The position numbers were made by a program, and so were the translations under genes. This document shows, piece by piece, positions 1-8,162 of a stretch of DNA of 64,000 nt (position 1 is the stretch's first letter; each line of letters starts with the position of its first letter). The notes beneath the pieces were generated by a model. It ran no database searches, was not told where the DNA came from, and was given only the letters and a program-made list of their open reading frames with translations. Source of the stretch: Xiheibacterium sp038325765 (lineage in GTDB: Bacteria; Myxococcota_A; Polyangia; Nannocystales; Nannocystaceae); NCBI GenBank assembly GCA_038325765.1, contig JBBQJI010000010.1, positions 62,001-126,000 of the forward strand. The letters are read 5' to 3'.

Positions 1-2579
1 ATCCACGACCCGAGGTGGACCTCGTAGATCGACGTGGGACCATCTTGCCGGTTGGCGTGGCGCGCCGCCCAGGCGTCGTCCTCGGCGGGTCGTGGTGGCC
101 GGGCGACGACCGACGCTGTCCGTGGCGGCAGATCGGAAGCGGCGGCCACCGGGTCGGCCACATCGACGCCGCCCTCGGGCCCCACGAGGTGGAACGCGTA
201 GCGATCGCCGACACCCACGCCGGGGATGAAGCCCTCCCAAATCACAGAGGTGGTCGCAGAGCCGGGGTGGGGCACCAGCGGATGGCGTCCGCGATCCCAG
301 CCATCGAAGTCGCCGAACACGCTCACCGCACTCGCCGACGGCGCCCACGTCCCGAAGGAGGTGCCGGCGACGCCATCGACGGTGATCGGGTGGGCGCCGA
401 GGCGATCGCCGATGGCCTCGTGCGTGCCTTCGGTGAAGGCGCGCACGTCGTCGGCCGACAGCCGCGTCACATCCCCGCGCACCGGCCCGCCCGCCGCCGA
501 GCCCTGCCGTGCGCGGCGTAGACGATCGAGTCCGTCCACGACCGCCGGGATGCCGTCCAGGGCATCGATGCGGTGACGCGCGCGTCGACGCCAGTTCGGG
601 CGCTCGAGCCACGTGCCGGGCACGTTGTGGGGATGCCGCTCGCCCCACAGATCCTCGAGCGCGACCAGCACCAGACGCGCCCCGCCACGGCCGAGCTCGT
701 CGAGGCATGCCATGAGCGCGGCGCCCGAGTCGGCGTCGGGTCCAAGTGGCCCCTGGGCGGCCCAGTGCCGCCGCAGGTTGGCTCGCAGCCGCGCCCGCGC
801 GGCGTGCTCGGCCACCGCGACGCTCGGCTCGATCCACCCCAGCGCGACCCGGTCGTCGATGTCGTCGCCGTCCCAGAACGCCGCGAACATCGGCATGTCG
901 TGGGTGTTGACCGAGGCCACCGAGCCCGGCTCGGCCGGCTCGAGCGCGACGCCCTCGGACCGCGCGGCGTATTCGACCACGTGCATGCCCATCACGCCGT
1001 GCTCGCGCATCGCCACGTGGACCTCGGGCGGCACCGTGCCCAGATCCTCGCCGACCAGCAGCGTGCCGCTGCGGTGGGACTCGATCGACAAGATCGCGTA
1101 CAGCTCGTCCGCGGCGTACGAGAGATAGATGCCATCGGTGGCGCGCGCGCCTTGGGGGATGACGTAGAGCCGATGCAGGCCCATCACGTGATCGATGCGC
1201 AGCACCTTGGCGTAACGCAGGTGGTTGCGGATCATCGCGATGGTGTAGGCGTGACCGCTGGCGCGCAGACCACCTGGCGATAGCGGTGGGAACGCCCAGT
1301 TCTGGCCGCCGGCGAACAGCAGATCGGGCGGCGCACCGGTGGCGAGGCCGTGCACGAACACGTCGCGGTGCCGCCACGGATCGAAGCCCAGGCCGTGCAC
1401 ACCGACCGGCAGGTCCAGGTACAGCCCCAGGCCACCGCCCTGGGCGCGGGCGGCCAGCGCGGTGAGCTGCTCGTGGCAGCAGAACTGGGCGAAGATGTGC
1501 TCGCGCAGCGCGGCGGGATCGAGATCCTCGTCGCGCAGGGTGCCGGCGGCCGCGGCGGTGGGCCAGCGATCCCACAGCATGCCGAGCTTCTCCTGGGCGG
1601 CCCGGAATCGGGCGTAGTCGACGAGCTCCGGGCGGTCGGCGGCGAATGACTCGAGCGCGGCCATGCGCGGGCCTCCGGCGGCGAAGATACGTGCCGACAG
1701 CGGCGCCAACAGTCGGCGTCGCAGGGCGCTCTCGGTGCGGTGATCGACGAGCTCCGCGCTGCGCAACGCTGCGATGGTGCGGCGCACCTCGGGCGAGTCG
1801 AGCAGCGCACGGACATCGGGGCACGCGGCGAACTCGGGGATCGCCTCGAGGTCGAGGTACAGCTCGTTCCACGCCAGGCGCGAGCACGGGACGTACGGGC
1901 TCGCCTCGCACGGCTCGTCGAGATAGGCCGAGAGCAGCGGCAATGTGCCGACCACGCTGCCGCCGCGCTCCCCGAGCCACTGGAACAGATCGCCCAGATC
2001 GGTGTAGTCGGCGACGCCGAGGCTGCGCTCGGATCGCAGCGAGTACAGCGGCGCGAAGATCCCGAAGTGACGGCCGTCGCCTTCGGGCGACCACACGCGG
2101 CGCGGGGCCGAGAACACCACTGCGCCCGTGCGCGGGGCGTCGAGCTCGAGGCGGTGATAGCCGGGCGGCAAGATGCCGGGCAGCGTGAGGCGCACGCACG
2201 TGTAGCCGACGCCGTCGCACCGCACATCGTCGACGATGGCGCTGGCGCTCGGCACCACCGCGTGCACGCGCACGGTGCCGTCTTCGCAGTGCACGGTGAT
2301 CTGCACCGGGCGATCGAGCTGCGACTGTGGCAGCCGCAGCAGCGGCGCGCACACTCCGTCCCACGCCACGACCACGGGCCCCAGCGGCGTCTGCCACCGC
2401 GCCCGGTCGCGGGCGTCGAGCTGGGCGTCGACGTCGCCGTCGGGGTCACCGCCCAGCGCCCGCACCACCGCGCCGATGATCTCCGGGTCGGCGTCGCACA
2501 CGTTGCGGTTGAAGTCGACGTAGCCGACCTGCAGCCCGAAGGCCTGGGCGAGACGGACGATCGCGTGGGGTTGGTCCAT
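1..2579 (-). CDS. malQ: 4-alpha-glucanotransferase (MalQ) fused to glycogen branching enzyme (GlgB), cut by the left edge
   Basis: The frame is open from an ATG at 2579 to the window edge (859 residues seen, no stop). Residues 1 to about 690 look like MalQ (GH77): a segment GVADYTDLGDL near residue 185, the DLPVGVHGLGFDPW block, GGQNWAFPPLSP, and RIDHVMGLHRLY at 461-472, where Asp463 aligns with the family nucleophile. From about residue 715 the sequence changes to the N-terminal CBM48 region of GlgB: GAHPITVDGVAGTSFGTWA at 728 onward, then VFGDFDGWDRGRHPL, and SIYEVHLGSW at 850-859, which opens the GH13 domain. Frame continuity across the junction was checked at 1202, 398 and 32. MalQ transfers maltooligosaccharides and GlgB makes alpha-1,6 branches, so the fusion would do glycogen remodelling in the cytoplasm. 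The GlgB active site lies outside the window. It may follow the CAP gene at 2597 in one transcript. Confidence 0.88.
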   Translation of the reverse strand, partial: MDQPHAIVRLAQAFGLQVGYVDFNRNVCDADPEIIGAVVRALGGDPDGDVDAQLDARDRARWQTPLGPVVVAWDGVCAPLLRLPQSQLDRPVQITVHCEDGTVRVHAVVPSASAIVDDVRCDGVGYTCVRLTLPGILPPGYHRLELDAPRTGAVVFSAPRRVWSPEGDGRHFGIFAPLYSLRSERSLGVADYTDLGDLFQWLGERGGSVVGTLPLLSAYLDEPCEASPYVPCSRLAWNELYLDLEAIPEFAACPDVRALLDSPEVRRTIAALRSAELVDHRTESALRRRLLAPLSARIFAAGGPRMAALESFAADRPELVDYARFRAAQEKLGMLWDRWPTAAAAGTLRDEDLDPAALREHIFAQFCCHEQLTALAARAQGGGLGLYLDLPVGVHGLGFDPWRHRDVFVHGLATGAPPDLLFAGGQNWAFPPLSPGGLRASGHAYTIAMIRNHLRYAKVLRIDHVMGLHRLYVIPQGARATDGIYLSYAADELYAILSIESHRSGTLLVGEDLGTVPPEVHVAMREHGVMGMHVVEYAARSEGVALEPAEPGSVASVNTHDMPMFAAFWDGDDIDDRVALGWIEPSVAVAEHAARARLRANLRRHWAAQGPLGPDADSGAALMACLDELGRGGARLVLVALEDLWGERHPHNVPGTWLERPNWRRRARHRIDALDGIPAVVDGLDRLRRARQGSAAGGPVRGDVTRLSADDVRAFTEGTHEAIGDRLGAHPITVDGVAGTSFGTWAPSASAVSVFGDFDGWDRGRHPLVPHPGSATTSVIWEGFIPGVGVGDRYAFHLVGPEGGVDVADPVAAASDLPPRTASVVARPPRPAEDDAWAARHANRQDGPTSIYEVHLGSW

Positions 2580-2596
2580 GCCGTGTAGCCGTGGGC

Positions 2597-3151
2597 TCAG
2601 TCGTCGCGCGGCTCGCCGAGCAGCACCACCCAGCCGGTCGCATTGCCCTCGCCGGTGCGCGAGTGGCCGATGCCGATGTCCACCACCGCGCGGCTCAGCA
2701 GCGCGCTGCAGTGGCCCTCGTCCTCGAGCCAGGCGCCCAGGGTGGCCCCAGGGCCCACGAAGTCGCGGGCGACGAGTTCGTAGCGCAGTGAGCCGCGATA
2801 GCCCGCGAGGGCGGCCCGCGACAGGGGGGTGGTGTCGTCGTAGCCGTCGTGGCCGACGCCGCCGTTCTCGGCGATGAACGTGGCGTGGACCCGCGCCGCG
2901 CACCGCAGCTCGGGCGCGACCGTGGGCGCCGCCGCCGGGTTTAAGCGCACGTCGCCGCACGTGCGGCCCTGCCGGCGCACGGTCTGGATGCGTGCGAGCA
3001 GGTCGTCCTCGAGATCGCCGTACTCCGACGGCCACGGGCTGGCCGCCTCGCACAGCGGCGCATCGCCGACGTCGTAGTCGTCGAGCTCGTCGATCACGCA
3101 CGCCGCGGGGGCAGCGAAGAGCGCGGCGAGGACGAATCGGGGCGCACGCAC
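2597..3151 (-). CDS. Small secreted CAP-domain protein
   Basis: A 184-residue protein read from a GTG at 3151. The first 20 residues are a signal sequence ending in AAPAACVID; the Cys may be lipidated, though the lipobox is weak because Ala replaces Leu at -3. The rest resembles a bacterial CAP/SCP (CAP superfamily) domain: an early helix with conserved Leu-Asn-Pro, RCAARVHATFIAENGGVGHD, YELVARDF, a W-x-x-x-x-x-H helix (GAWLEDEGHCSALLS), then DIGIGHS and a C-terminal strand GWVVLLGEP. Function in bacteria is mostly unknown for such proteins. The next gene upstream (3223-3906) encodes a related domain, so this looks like a tandem paralogous pair. The longer frame upstream of the GTG is antisense-like and was not used. 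Confidence 0.75.
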   Translation of the reverse strand: MRAPRFVLAALFAAPAACVIDELDDYDVGDAPLCEAASPWPSEYGDLEDDLLARIQTVRRQGRTCGDVRLNPAAAPTVAPELRCAARVHATFIAENGGVGHDGYDDTTPLSRAALAGYRGSLRYELVARDFVGPGATLGAWLEDEGHCSALLSRAVVDIGIGHSRTGEGNATGWVVLLGEPRDD

Positions 3152-3222
3152 GGGCCGCCAGGGTAGCGGCCCGGCGCACTGCCGTCGAGCCGCCGCAGTG
3201 GCCCGTGCTCCGGTGGGCGTGA

Positions 3223-3906
3223 TCACGGCGGTGGTGCCGACAGGACGAGCACCCAGATCGGTGCGGACGTGACCGGTGCCTCGGGATCCATCGAATCCGA
3301 ATCCGAATCCGAATCGTCGGCGGGATCGGGCGGCTGCCGCTCCACGTACGCGACCCCCACGTGGGTCCATGCGCGCGCGCGCATGGCGTTGCAGTGCGTC
3401 GCGCTCGGCAGCCACAGCGACGAGACCACGCGCTCGGGATCGATGTCGGCGGCGGCCACCAGCTCGGTGGCGAGCGGGCTGTCCCAGCCGGCGTCGGCGA
3501 GGCGATCCACCACGGTGTCGCCGTCGCCGTCGGTGTGGCCGAGCTTGCCCGAGTCGGCGACGTACTCGGCGAAGCGACGCGCCGCGCAGACCAGCGCGCC
3601 CTCGGTGCGCAGCACGTCGGTGCGGGCGAAGTGACTTCCGCCGGGGCACTTTCCGGCCTGTGCGCGCAGATCCATGACCGCGCCCAGCAGCCGCAGCTCC
3701 TGCTGCACGCGCGCCGCGGGCCAGGCGTCGACGGCATCACAGGCCTCGCCGGGGGGAAACGCGATGTCGGTGAGCGGATCGACGGCCGAGGGCGGCTCGT
3801 CGGCGCTGGGCTCGGCGCAAGCGGTGAGCGCGAGCGCGGCGAAGACCACCGCGGCCCCGCACGATCCACGATCCGCGCCATCGAGCGAGGGGCCGCACAC
3901 GCTCAC
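3223..3906 (-). CDS. CAP-domain lipoprotein, coupled to the CoA-transferase gene
   Basis: A 227-residue protein starting at GTG 3906, which overlaps the TGA of the CoA-transferase gene (GTGA). A signal peptide ends with ALALTACAEP, a good lipobox, so it is probably a lipoprotein. Residues about 60-200 form a divergent CAP domain: RTEGALVCAARRFAEYVADSGKLGHTD (seen in two parts), LADAGWDSPLATELVAA, WLPSATHCNAMRARAWTHVGVAYVE. A stretch of alternating Asp-Ser follows (near residue 205), encoded by repeated hexamers, and then a hydrophobic C-terminal strand. It is about 40 residues longer than the downstream paralogue at 2597. The role is unknown. Confidence 0.72.
   Translation of the reverse strand: MSVCGPSLDGADRGSCGAAVVFAALALTACAEPSADEPPSAVDPLTDIAFPPGEACDAVDAWPAARVQQELRLLGAVMDLRAQAGKCPGGSHFARTDVLRTEGALVCAARRFAEYVADSGKLGHTDGDGDTVVDRLADAGWDSPLATELVAAADIDPERVVSSLWLPSATHCNAMRARAWTHVGVAYVERQPPDPADDSDSDSDSMDPEAPVTSAPIWVLVLSAPPP
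3294..3318 (-). repeat. Hexamer tandem repeat encoding Asp-Ser
   Basis: About four copies of a hexamer read atccga on the plus strand give Asp-Ser repeats in the CAP lipoprotein. This is a short slippage-prone microsatellite inside a coding region. Confidence 0.7.
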
Positions 3907-5135
3907 ACCACCCCCCGCGCGCGCAGATCGGCGAGCTGCTCGGGCGACACCCCGAGTTCGGCGTACACCGTGTCGTTGTCGGCGCCCAGCTCCGGACCGC
4001 CGTGCACCGTCACCGCCGGCGTCCGCGACAGGATCGGCGTGATGCGGGGCACCGCCACCGAACCGCCACCTTGCAGCGCGACGCGCTCGAACATCCCGCG
4101 GGCCGCGTAGTGCGGATCGGCGGCGATGTCGGCGATGTTGTAGATGGGGCCGCTGGGCACCTCGGCCTGCTCGAGCCGGGCCAGCGCGTCGGCGAGCGGC
4201 AGCGCGGCGCACCACTGGGCGATCGCCGCGTCGATGCGCTCGGCGTGCTCGCTACGCCCGTCGTTGTGCGCGAGCACGGGGTCGTCGGCGAGGTCGTCAC
4301 GTCCGGCCATCCGCATCAGCCGCACGAACAAGCTGTCGTTGTTGGCGCCGAGCACCAGCCAGCCATCGGCGCAGCGATAGGTGTTGCTGGGCACGATCCC
4401 CGGCAGCGCGGTGCCCGTGGGCTCGCGCACGAATCCGGTGCGATCGTACTCGGGCAGCAGACTCTCCGTCACCGAGAACACCGACTCGTACAGCGCACAG
4501 TCGATGACCTGGCCGCGGCCCGATCCGCCGACGTCGCGTTCGTGCAGCGCGATCATCGTGCCGAGCGCGGCGTACAGCCCCGCGAGCGTGTCGCCGAGGC
4601 TGAGTCCGGTGCGCACCGGCGGCCTGCCGGGCTCGGCGGTGGTGTAGCGCAGGCCGCCGAACGCCTCGGCCACGTTGGCGAAGCCGGGGGCGGCGGCGCG
4701 CGGTCCGAACTGGCCGTAGCCCGAGATGCGGACGACGACAACGCGCGGATCGATGGCCCACAGATCCGTGGGCCCCAGCCCCCACGACTCGAGCCTGCCC
4801 GGGCGGAAGTTCTCGATCACGACGTCGACGCCCCGGCGGACGATCATGCGCACCAGATCGCGGCCCTCGGGCACCCGCAGATCCGCGGTGATGCTGCGTT
4901 TGTTGCGGCCCAGTGAGCGCCACCACAACGACGTACCGTCGTCGAGTCGACGCCATCGCCGCAGCGGATCGCCGTGGGTGGGCGGCTCGACCTTGATGAC
5001 CTCGGCGCCGAAGCCCGCGAGCAACATCGCGGCGTAGGGTCCCGCGAGGAGCTGGCCGAGCTCGAGCACCCGCAGGCCCCGCAGCGCGACCTGGCTCGGC
5101 GGGCGCGTCCCAGACCCGGTCGACTCGATCATCAT
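3903..5135 (-). CDS. CaiB/BaiF family (class III) CoA-transferase
   Basis: A 410-residue protein, the usual length for the family, starting at the first of two ATGs at 5135. Class III CoA-transferases move CoA between organic acids through an Asp-linked anhydride. Family features: LRVLELGQLLAGPYAAMLLA and GAEVIKVEPP at the N-terminus, GRNKRSITADLR, VDVVIENFRPG, then GYGQFGP and GRGQVIDCALYES, which probably carries the catalytic Asp, and SNTYRCADGW. The substrate cannot be read from the sequence; alpha-methylacyl-CoA racemase-like activity is an alternative. The stop overlaps the start of the CAP lipoprotein gene by 4 bases, so the two are translationally coupled although their products should work in different compartments. 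Confidence 0.88.
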   Translation of the reverse strand: MMIESTGSGTRPPSQVALRGLRVLELGQLLAGPYAAMLLAGFGAEVIKVEPPTHGDPLRRWRRLDDGTSLWWRSLGRNKRSITADLRVPEGRDLVRMIVRRGVDVVIENFRPGRLESWGLGPTDLWAIDPRVVVVRISGYGQFGPRAAAPGFANVAEAFGGLRYTTAEPGRPPVRTGLSLGDTLAGLYAALGTMIALHERDVGGSGRGQVIDCALYESVFSVTESLLPEYDRTGFVREPTGTALPGIVPSNTYRCADGWLVLGANNDSLFVRLMRMAGRDDLADDPVLAHNDGRSEHAERIDAAIAQWCAALPLADALARLEQAEVPSGPIYNIADIAADPHYAARGMFERVALQGGGSVAVPRITPILSRTPAVTVHGGPELGADNDTVYAELGVSPEQLADLRARGVV

Positions 5136-5292
5136 CGTGAGGCTGCCACGATCGCGACGCCGCGGGCCAGGCCCGAGCCGGCACCGCGTGCGCTCTTTGC
5201 AGCTCGGCTCGACTGCGGCCGCGCGCCCGCGGTGTCGGCGCCCGCCGATTCCCCCGGGCGAAATCCAACGCTGGCCCGTACCATGGCAGGTG

Positions 5293-5874
5293 ATGCTCGC
5301 CGATGCGTGGCTGCTCGGGACCGTCGCAGTGGCGGCGACCGGGATCACGGTGGCCCGCCGCCGCACGGTGAAGCGGCGACAGCGGGCGATCGATGCCGCG
5401 CTGGTCGCCCTGCCGGCCGACATCGATGTGCGCGGGGCTCAGCTCAGCCCGGCGCTGGCGCGCCTGGTCGACGGCGCCCGGATGACGCGGTGGGCGATCG
5501 AGACGCCGCTGCGGCGACTGCGGGCGATCACCAGCCTCGCGCTGCCGCGCTGGGCCTCGCGCGGTGGCGCCGACGAATACGACATCGCGATCTCCGAGGC
5601 TCGCCGCGCACTGTGGGAGTGGCTGCTCTCGCTGCGGCGACTGCCGCCCGCCGAGCGGGCCGCGTTGGTCGGGTTGGGCCTCGATGCGCGGCCGCTGTGG
5701 GCCCTCGTGTTCGCGCCCGGCGTGTTCGAACGCACCGATCTGGTCTTCGACGAGGCCCTGTTCCCGGCCGCGCCCGACGCGGATCGGGTGCTGGCGGCGC
5801 TCACCGCCGCGATGCTCGATCTGCAGCGCTTCGAGCTCGCGGCGTCGTCGCTGTCGCCGACGCCGTATCGCTGA
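5293..5874 (+). CDS. Conserved-looking membrane-anchored protein of unknown function
   Basis: About 193 residues from ATG 5293 (GTG 5290 is also possible). The N-terminus MLADAWLLGTVAVAATGITVARRR is one likely transmembrane helix followed by a basic stretch, so the rest should be cytoplasmic. That remainder is helical and rich in Arg, Leu and Ala, with no motif I recognise. A -10-like TACCAT sits at 5279-5284, just before the start. The gene diverges from the CoA-transferase gene and is followed 61 bases later by the VAT-1-like reductase. Confidence 0.6.
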   Translation: MLADAWLLGTVAVAATGITVARRRTVKRRQRAIDAALVALPADIDVRGAQLSPALARLVDGARMTRWAIETPLRRLRAITSLALPRWASRGGADEYDIAISEARRALWEWLLSLRRLPPAERAALVGLGLDARPLWALVFAPGVFERTDLVFDEALFPAAPDADRVLAALTAAMLDLQRFELAASSLSPTPYR

Positions 5875-5935
5875 CGTGCTCGCGCCCGGGCCCGGACTCG
5901 GCCACACTCGCGCGCCCGCCAGGCCCGCGCCCGCC

Positions 5936-6979
5936 ATGCAGAAGATCGTGATCCACCGCCCGGGCGGCTACCGGCGCCTCGTGCTCGAGCGCATCGCGTC
6001 GACGCCGCTCGGTGCGCAGGACGTGCAGATCCACGTGCACGCCGCGGGTGTGAACTACGCCGACTGCGTGGTGCGCATGGGCCTGTATGCCTCGGCGAAG
6101 GAGTACGTCGGCTGGCCGATCACGCCCGGGTTCGAGGTCGCCGGCGTCGTCGCCCGCGTCGGCTCCGAGGTGAGCGACGTGCGGGCGGGCGACGAGGTCG
6201 TCGCGGTGACGCGCTTCGGCGGCTACGCGAGCGAGCTCGTGGTGCCGCGCCGCCAGGTGTTCGCGGTGCCGCGCGGCCTGACGCTGATCCAGGCAGCGGC
6301 ATACCCCGCCGCGTTCCTCACGGCGTATCACGCCGTCCTCGAGCTCGCGCGACCGCGGGCCGGCGCCCACGTGTTGGTGCACTCCGCCGGCGGCGGCGTC
6401 GGCGGGGCGCTGGTCCAGATCACGCGCATGCTCGGCTGCCATGTCGTCGGCGTCGTCGGGGCCGGCCACAAGGTCGAGCACGTGCGGGCACTGGGCGCCA
6501 ACGCGGTGATCGACGCGTCGCAGGGCCGTCTGTGGACCGAGGCCGAGGGGCATGCGCCCGTGGGCTACGACGTGGTGTTCGACGCCAACGGGGTCGGCAC
6601 GTTGCGCGAGAGCCTGCGCCACACCGCGCCGATGGGCCGCTTGGTGGTCTACGGCTTCGCGTCGATGCTGCCCCGCGCCGACCAACGCCTGCGCTGGTGG
6701 CGGCTGGTGTGGCACTGGCTGCGCACCCCGCGGATCTCGCCGTTCGAGCTCACCCAGCGCAACCGCAGCGTGATGGGCTTCAACCTCAGCTATCTGTTCG
6801 ATCACGCCAAGCTGCTCGACGAGTCGATGCGCCAGCTCGGCCGCTGGTTCGAGGAGGGCCTGCTGCGCCCACCCGAGGTCGCCACCTTCCCGCTCGCCGC
6901 CGCCGGCGAGGCCCAGCGCAGCCTCGAGACCGGCAACACCGTCGGCAAGATCGTGCTGCTCACGGAGCACGCGCGATGA
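5936..6979 (+). CDS. VAT-1-like zinc-free quinone oxidoreductase (MDR superfamily)
   Basis: A 347-residue cytoplasmic NAD(P)H-dependent reductase of the medium-chain dehydrogenase/reductase superfamily. Visible family blocks: AAGVNYADCVVRMGLY, GFEVAGVVARVG, AGDEVVAV, AAAYPAAFLTAYHAV and the nucleotide-binding HSAGGGVGGALVQI, followed by GANAVIDAS and GRLVVYGFAS. The insert with several Trp (RWWRLVWHWL) and the RNRSVMGFNLSYLF segment match the VAT-1 subgroup better than standard quinone reductases. No zinc-ligand cysteines are present. The substrate is unknown. The ATG at 5936 is chosen because everything before it is low-quality GC-rich sequence. The stop overlaps the next gene (ATGA). Confidence 0.85.
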   Translation: MQKIVIHRPGGYRRLVLERIASTPLGAQDVQIHVHAAGVNYADCVVRMGLYASAKEYVGWPITPGFEVAGVVARVGSEVSDVRAGDEVVAVTRFGGYASELVVPRRQVFAVPRGLTLIQAAAYPAAFLTAYHAVLELARPRAGAHVLVHSAGGGVGGALVQITRMLGCHVVGVVGAGHKVEHVRALGANAVIDASQGRLWTEAEGHAPVGYDVVFDANGVGTLRESLRHTAPMGRLVVYGFASMLPRADQRLRWWRLVWHWLRTPRISPFELTQRNRSVMGFNLSYLFDHAKLLDESMRQLGRWFEEGLLRPPEVATFPLAAAGEAQRSLETGNTVGKIVLLTEHAR

Positions 6980-7968
6980 CCGAGATCCGCACCTGCATCG
7001 AACACGACGGCGAGACCGTGGCGGCGGTCGTGCGCGCCGCCCTCGACGTGCCGTGGAGCCGCGCCCGTCAGCTCTGCTACGACGGCAAGGTGTGGCTCGA
7101 CGACGAGCGCGCCCGCGATCCCGCCGCCCGCGTCCGCCGCGGCGCGACCTTGGTGGTGCGCCCGCAGGCCGCCCGCGAGGTCGACGACGAGCGCACGTTG
7201 GACGCCGGCCGCATCGTCTTCGTCGACGCCGACGTCGTGGTCGTCGACAAGCCCGCGGGACTGCAGAGCGTGCCGTTTCTCGCCGACGATCACGACAGCG
7301 TGGTGCAGCGACTCGCCGTCGCCCTGCGCCGGCTCGAGCGCAAGACCGCTCCACCGCCGCGGGTGGTGCACCGGCTCGACAAGGACACCACCGGCCTGCT
7401 GGTGTTCGCGCGCAACCGCGGGGCCGAGCGCGAGCTCGGGCAGCAATTCCGCATGCACTCGGTGCACCGCCGCTACCTCGGCCTCGCCCACGGCCGCGTC
7501 CACGACCAGGTGATCCGCAGCGTGCTCGTCGCGGATCGCGGAGACGGGCTCCGGGGCACGTGGCGCCGCGCGGGACGTCAGCCGCCCGGCGCCAGAGAAG
7601 CGACGACCCACGTCACCGTCGAGGTCCGCCACGAACTCGGCGCGTCCTCGTTCGCGCGCGCCGCCGGGGGTGCGGCCCCCGGCGCGGTCACCTTCGTGCG
7701 CTGTCGGCTCGAGACCGGTCGCACCCACCAGATCCGCATCCATCTGTCGGAGGCCGGACATCCGCTGGTCGGCGAGCCGGTCTACAACCGCGGCTTCCCC
7801 GATCCCGGATTGCATTGGCCCGCTGGGATCACGCCGCGCGTCATGCTGCACGCCGCCGAGCTCGGCTTCGTGCATCCGAGCACCGGCGATGCGCTGTCGT
7901 TCGTGTCGCCCGAGCCCGGCGACATCCAGGCGTGGCGCGATCTCCTGGCCGCCACCACGGTCGCGTAG
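6976..7968 (+). CDS. RluA-family pseudouridine synthase
   Basis: A 330-residue enzyme that should isomerise uridine to pseudouridine in rRNA or tRNA. Residues about 15-70 look like an S4 RNA-binding domain (RARQLCYDGKVWLDD). The catalytic domain starts near residue 80 (VVVDKPAGLQSVP) and contains RVVHRLDKDTTGLLVFAR with the catalytic Asp135; then TGRTHQIRIHLSEAGHPLVG and a C-terminal LHAAELGFVHP block. The start ATG overlaps the reductase stop. The exact target (RluA, RluC or RluD type) is not clear. The stop TAG lies in the first copy of a 27-base tandem duplication whose second copy has TGG at that place. Confidence 0.9.
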   Translation: MTEIRTCIEHDGETVAAVVRAALDVPWSRARQLCYDGKVWLDDERARDPAARVRRGATLVVRPQAAREVDDERTLDAGRIVFVDADVVVVDKPAGLQSVPFLADDHDSVVQRLAVALRRLERKTAPPPRVVHRLDKDTTGLLVFARNRGAERELGQQFRMHSVHRRYLGLAHGRVHDQVIRSVLVADRGDGLRGTWRRAGRQPPGAREATTHVTVEVRHELGASSFARAAGGAAPGAVTFVRCRLETGRTHQIRIHLSEAGHPLVGEPVYNRGFPDPGLHWPAGITPRVMLHAAELGFVHPSTGDALSFVSPEPGDIQAWRDLLAATTVA

Positions 7969-7998
7969 CGGCTGGCCGCCACCACGGTCGCGTGGCGG
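7945..7998 (+). repeat. 27-base tandem duplication across the stop codon of the pseudouridine synthase gene
   Basis: Two adjacent 27-base copies (7945-7971 and 7972-7998) differ at one base only: TAG at 7966-7968 is TGG at 7993-7995. The unit is nine codons, so the copies are in the same frame. Confidence 0.9.
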
Positions 7999-8162
7999 CG
8001 GCCAAGAGCGCCGCGGCGGCCCGAAACCCCAGATCGGGCCCAAAGCGGGTCCCACGCGCCCGCGCAGGCCGAAAGGCCGTCATCGGCCCGGGCCCTCGCG
8101 CGCTTTCGCGGAACAACGATCGCCACCCCATTCGACGCAGAACTTGACCCCATACTGAACGC

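Noticed and set aside
8067..8078. GGCC-GAAA-GGCC hairpin upstream of the helicase
   Set aside because: A 4-base stem is expected by chance in this GC content.
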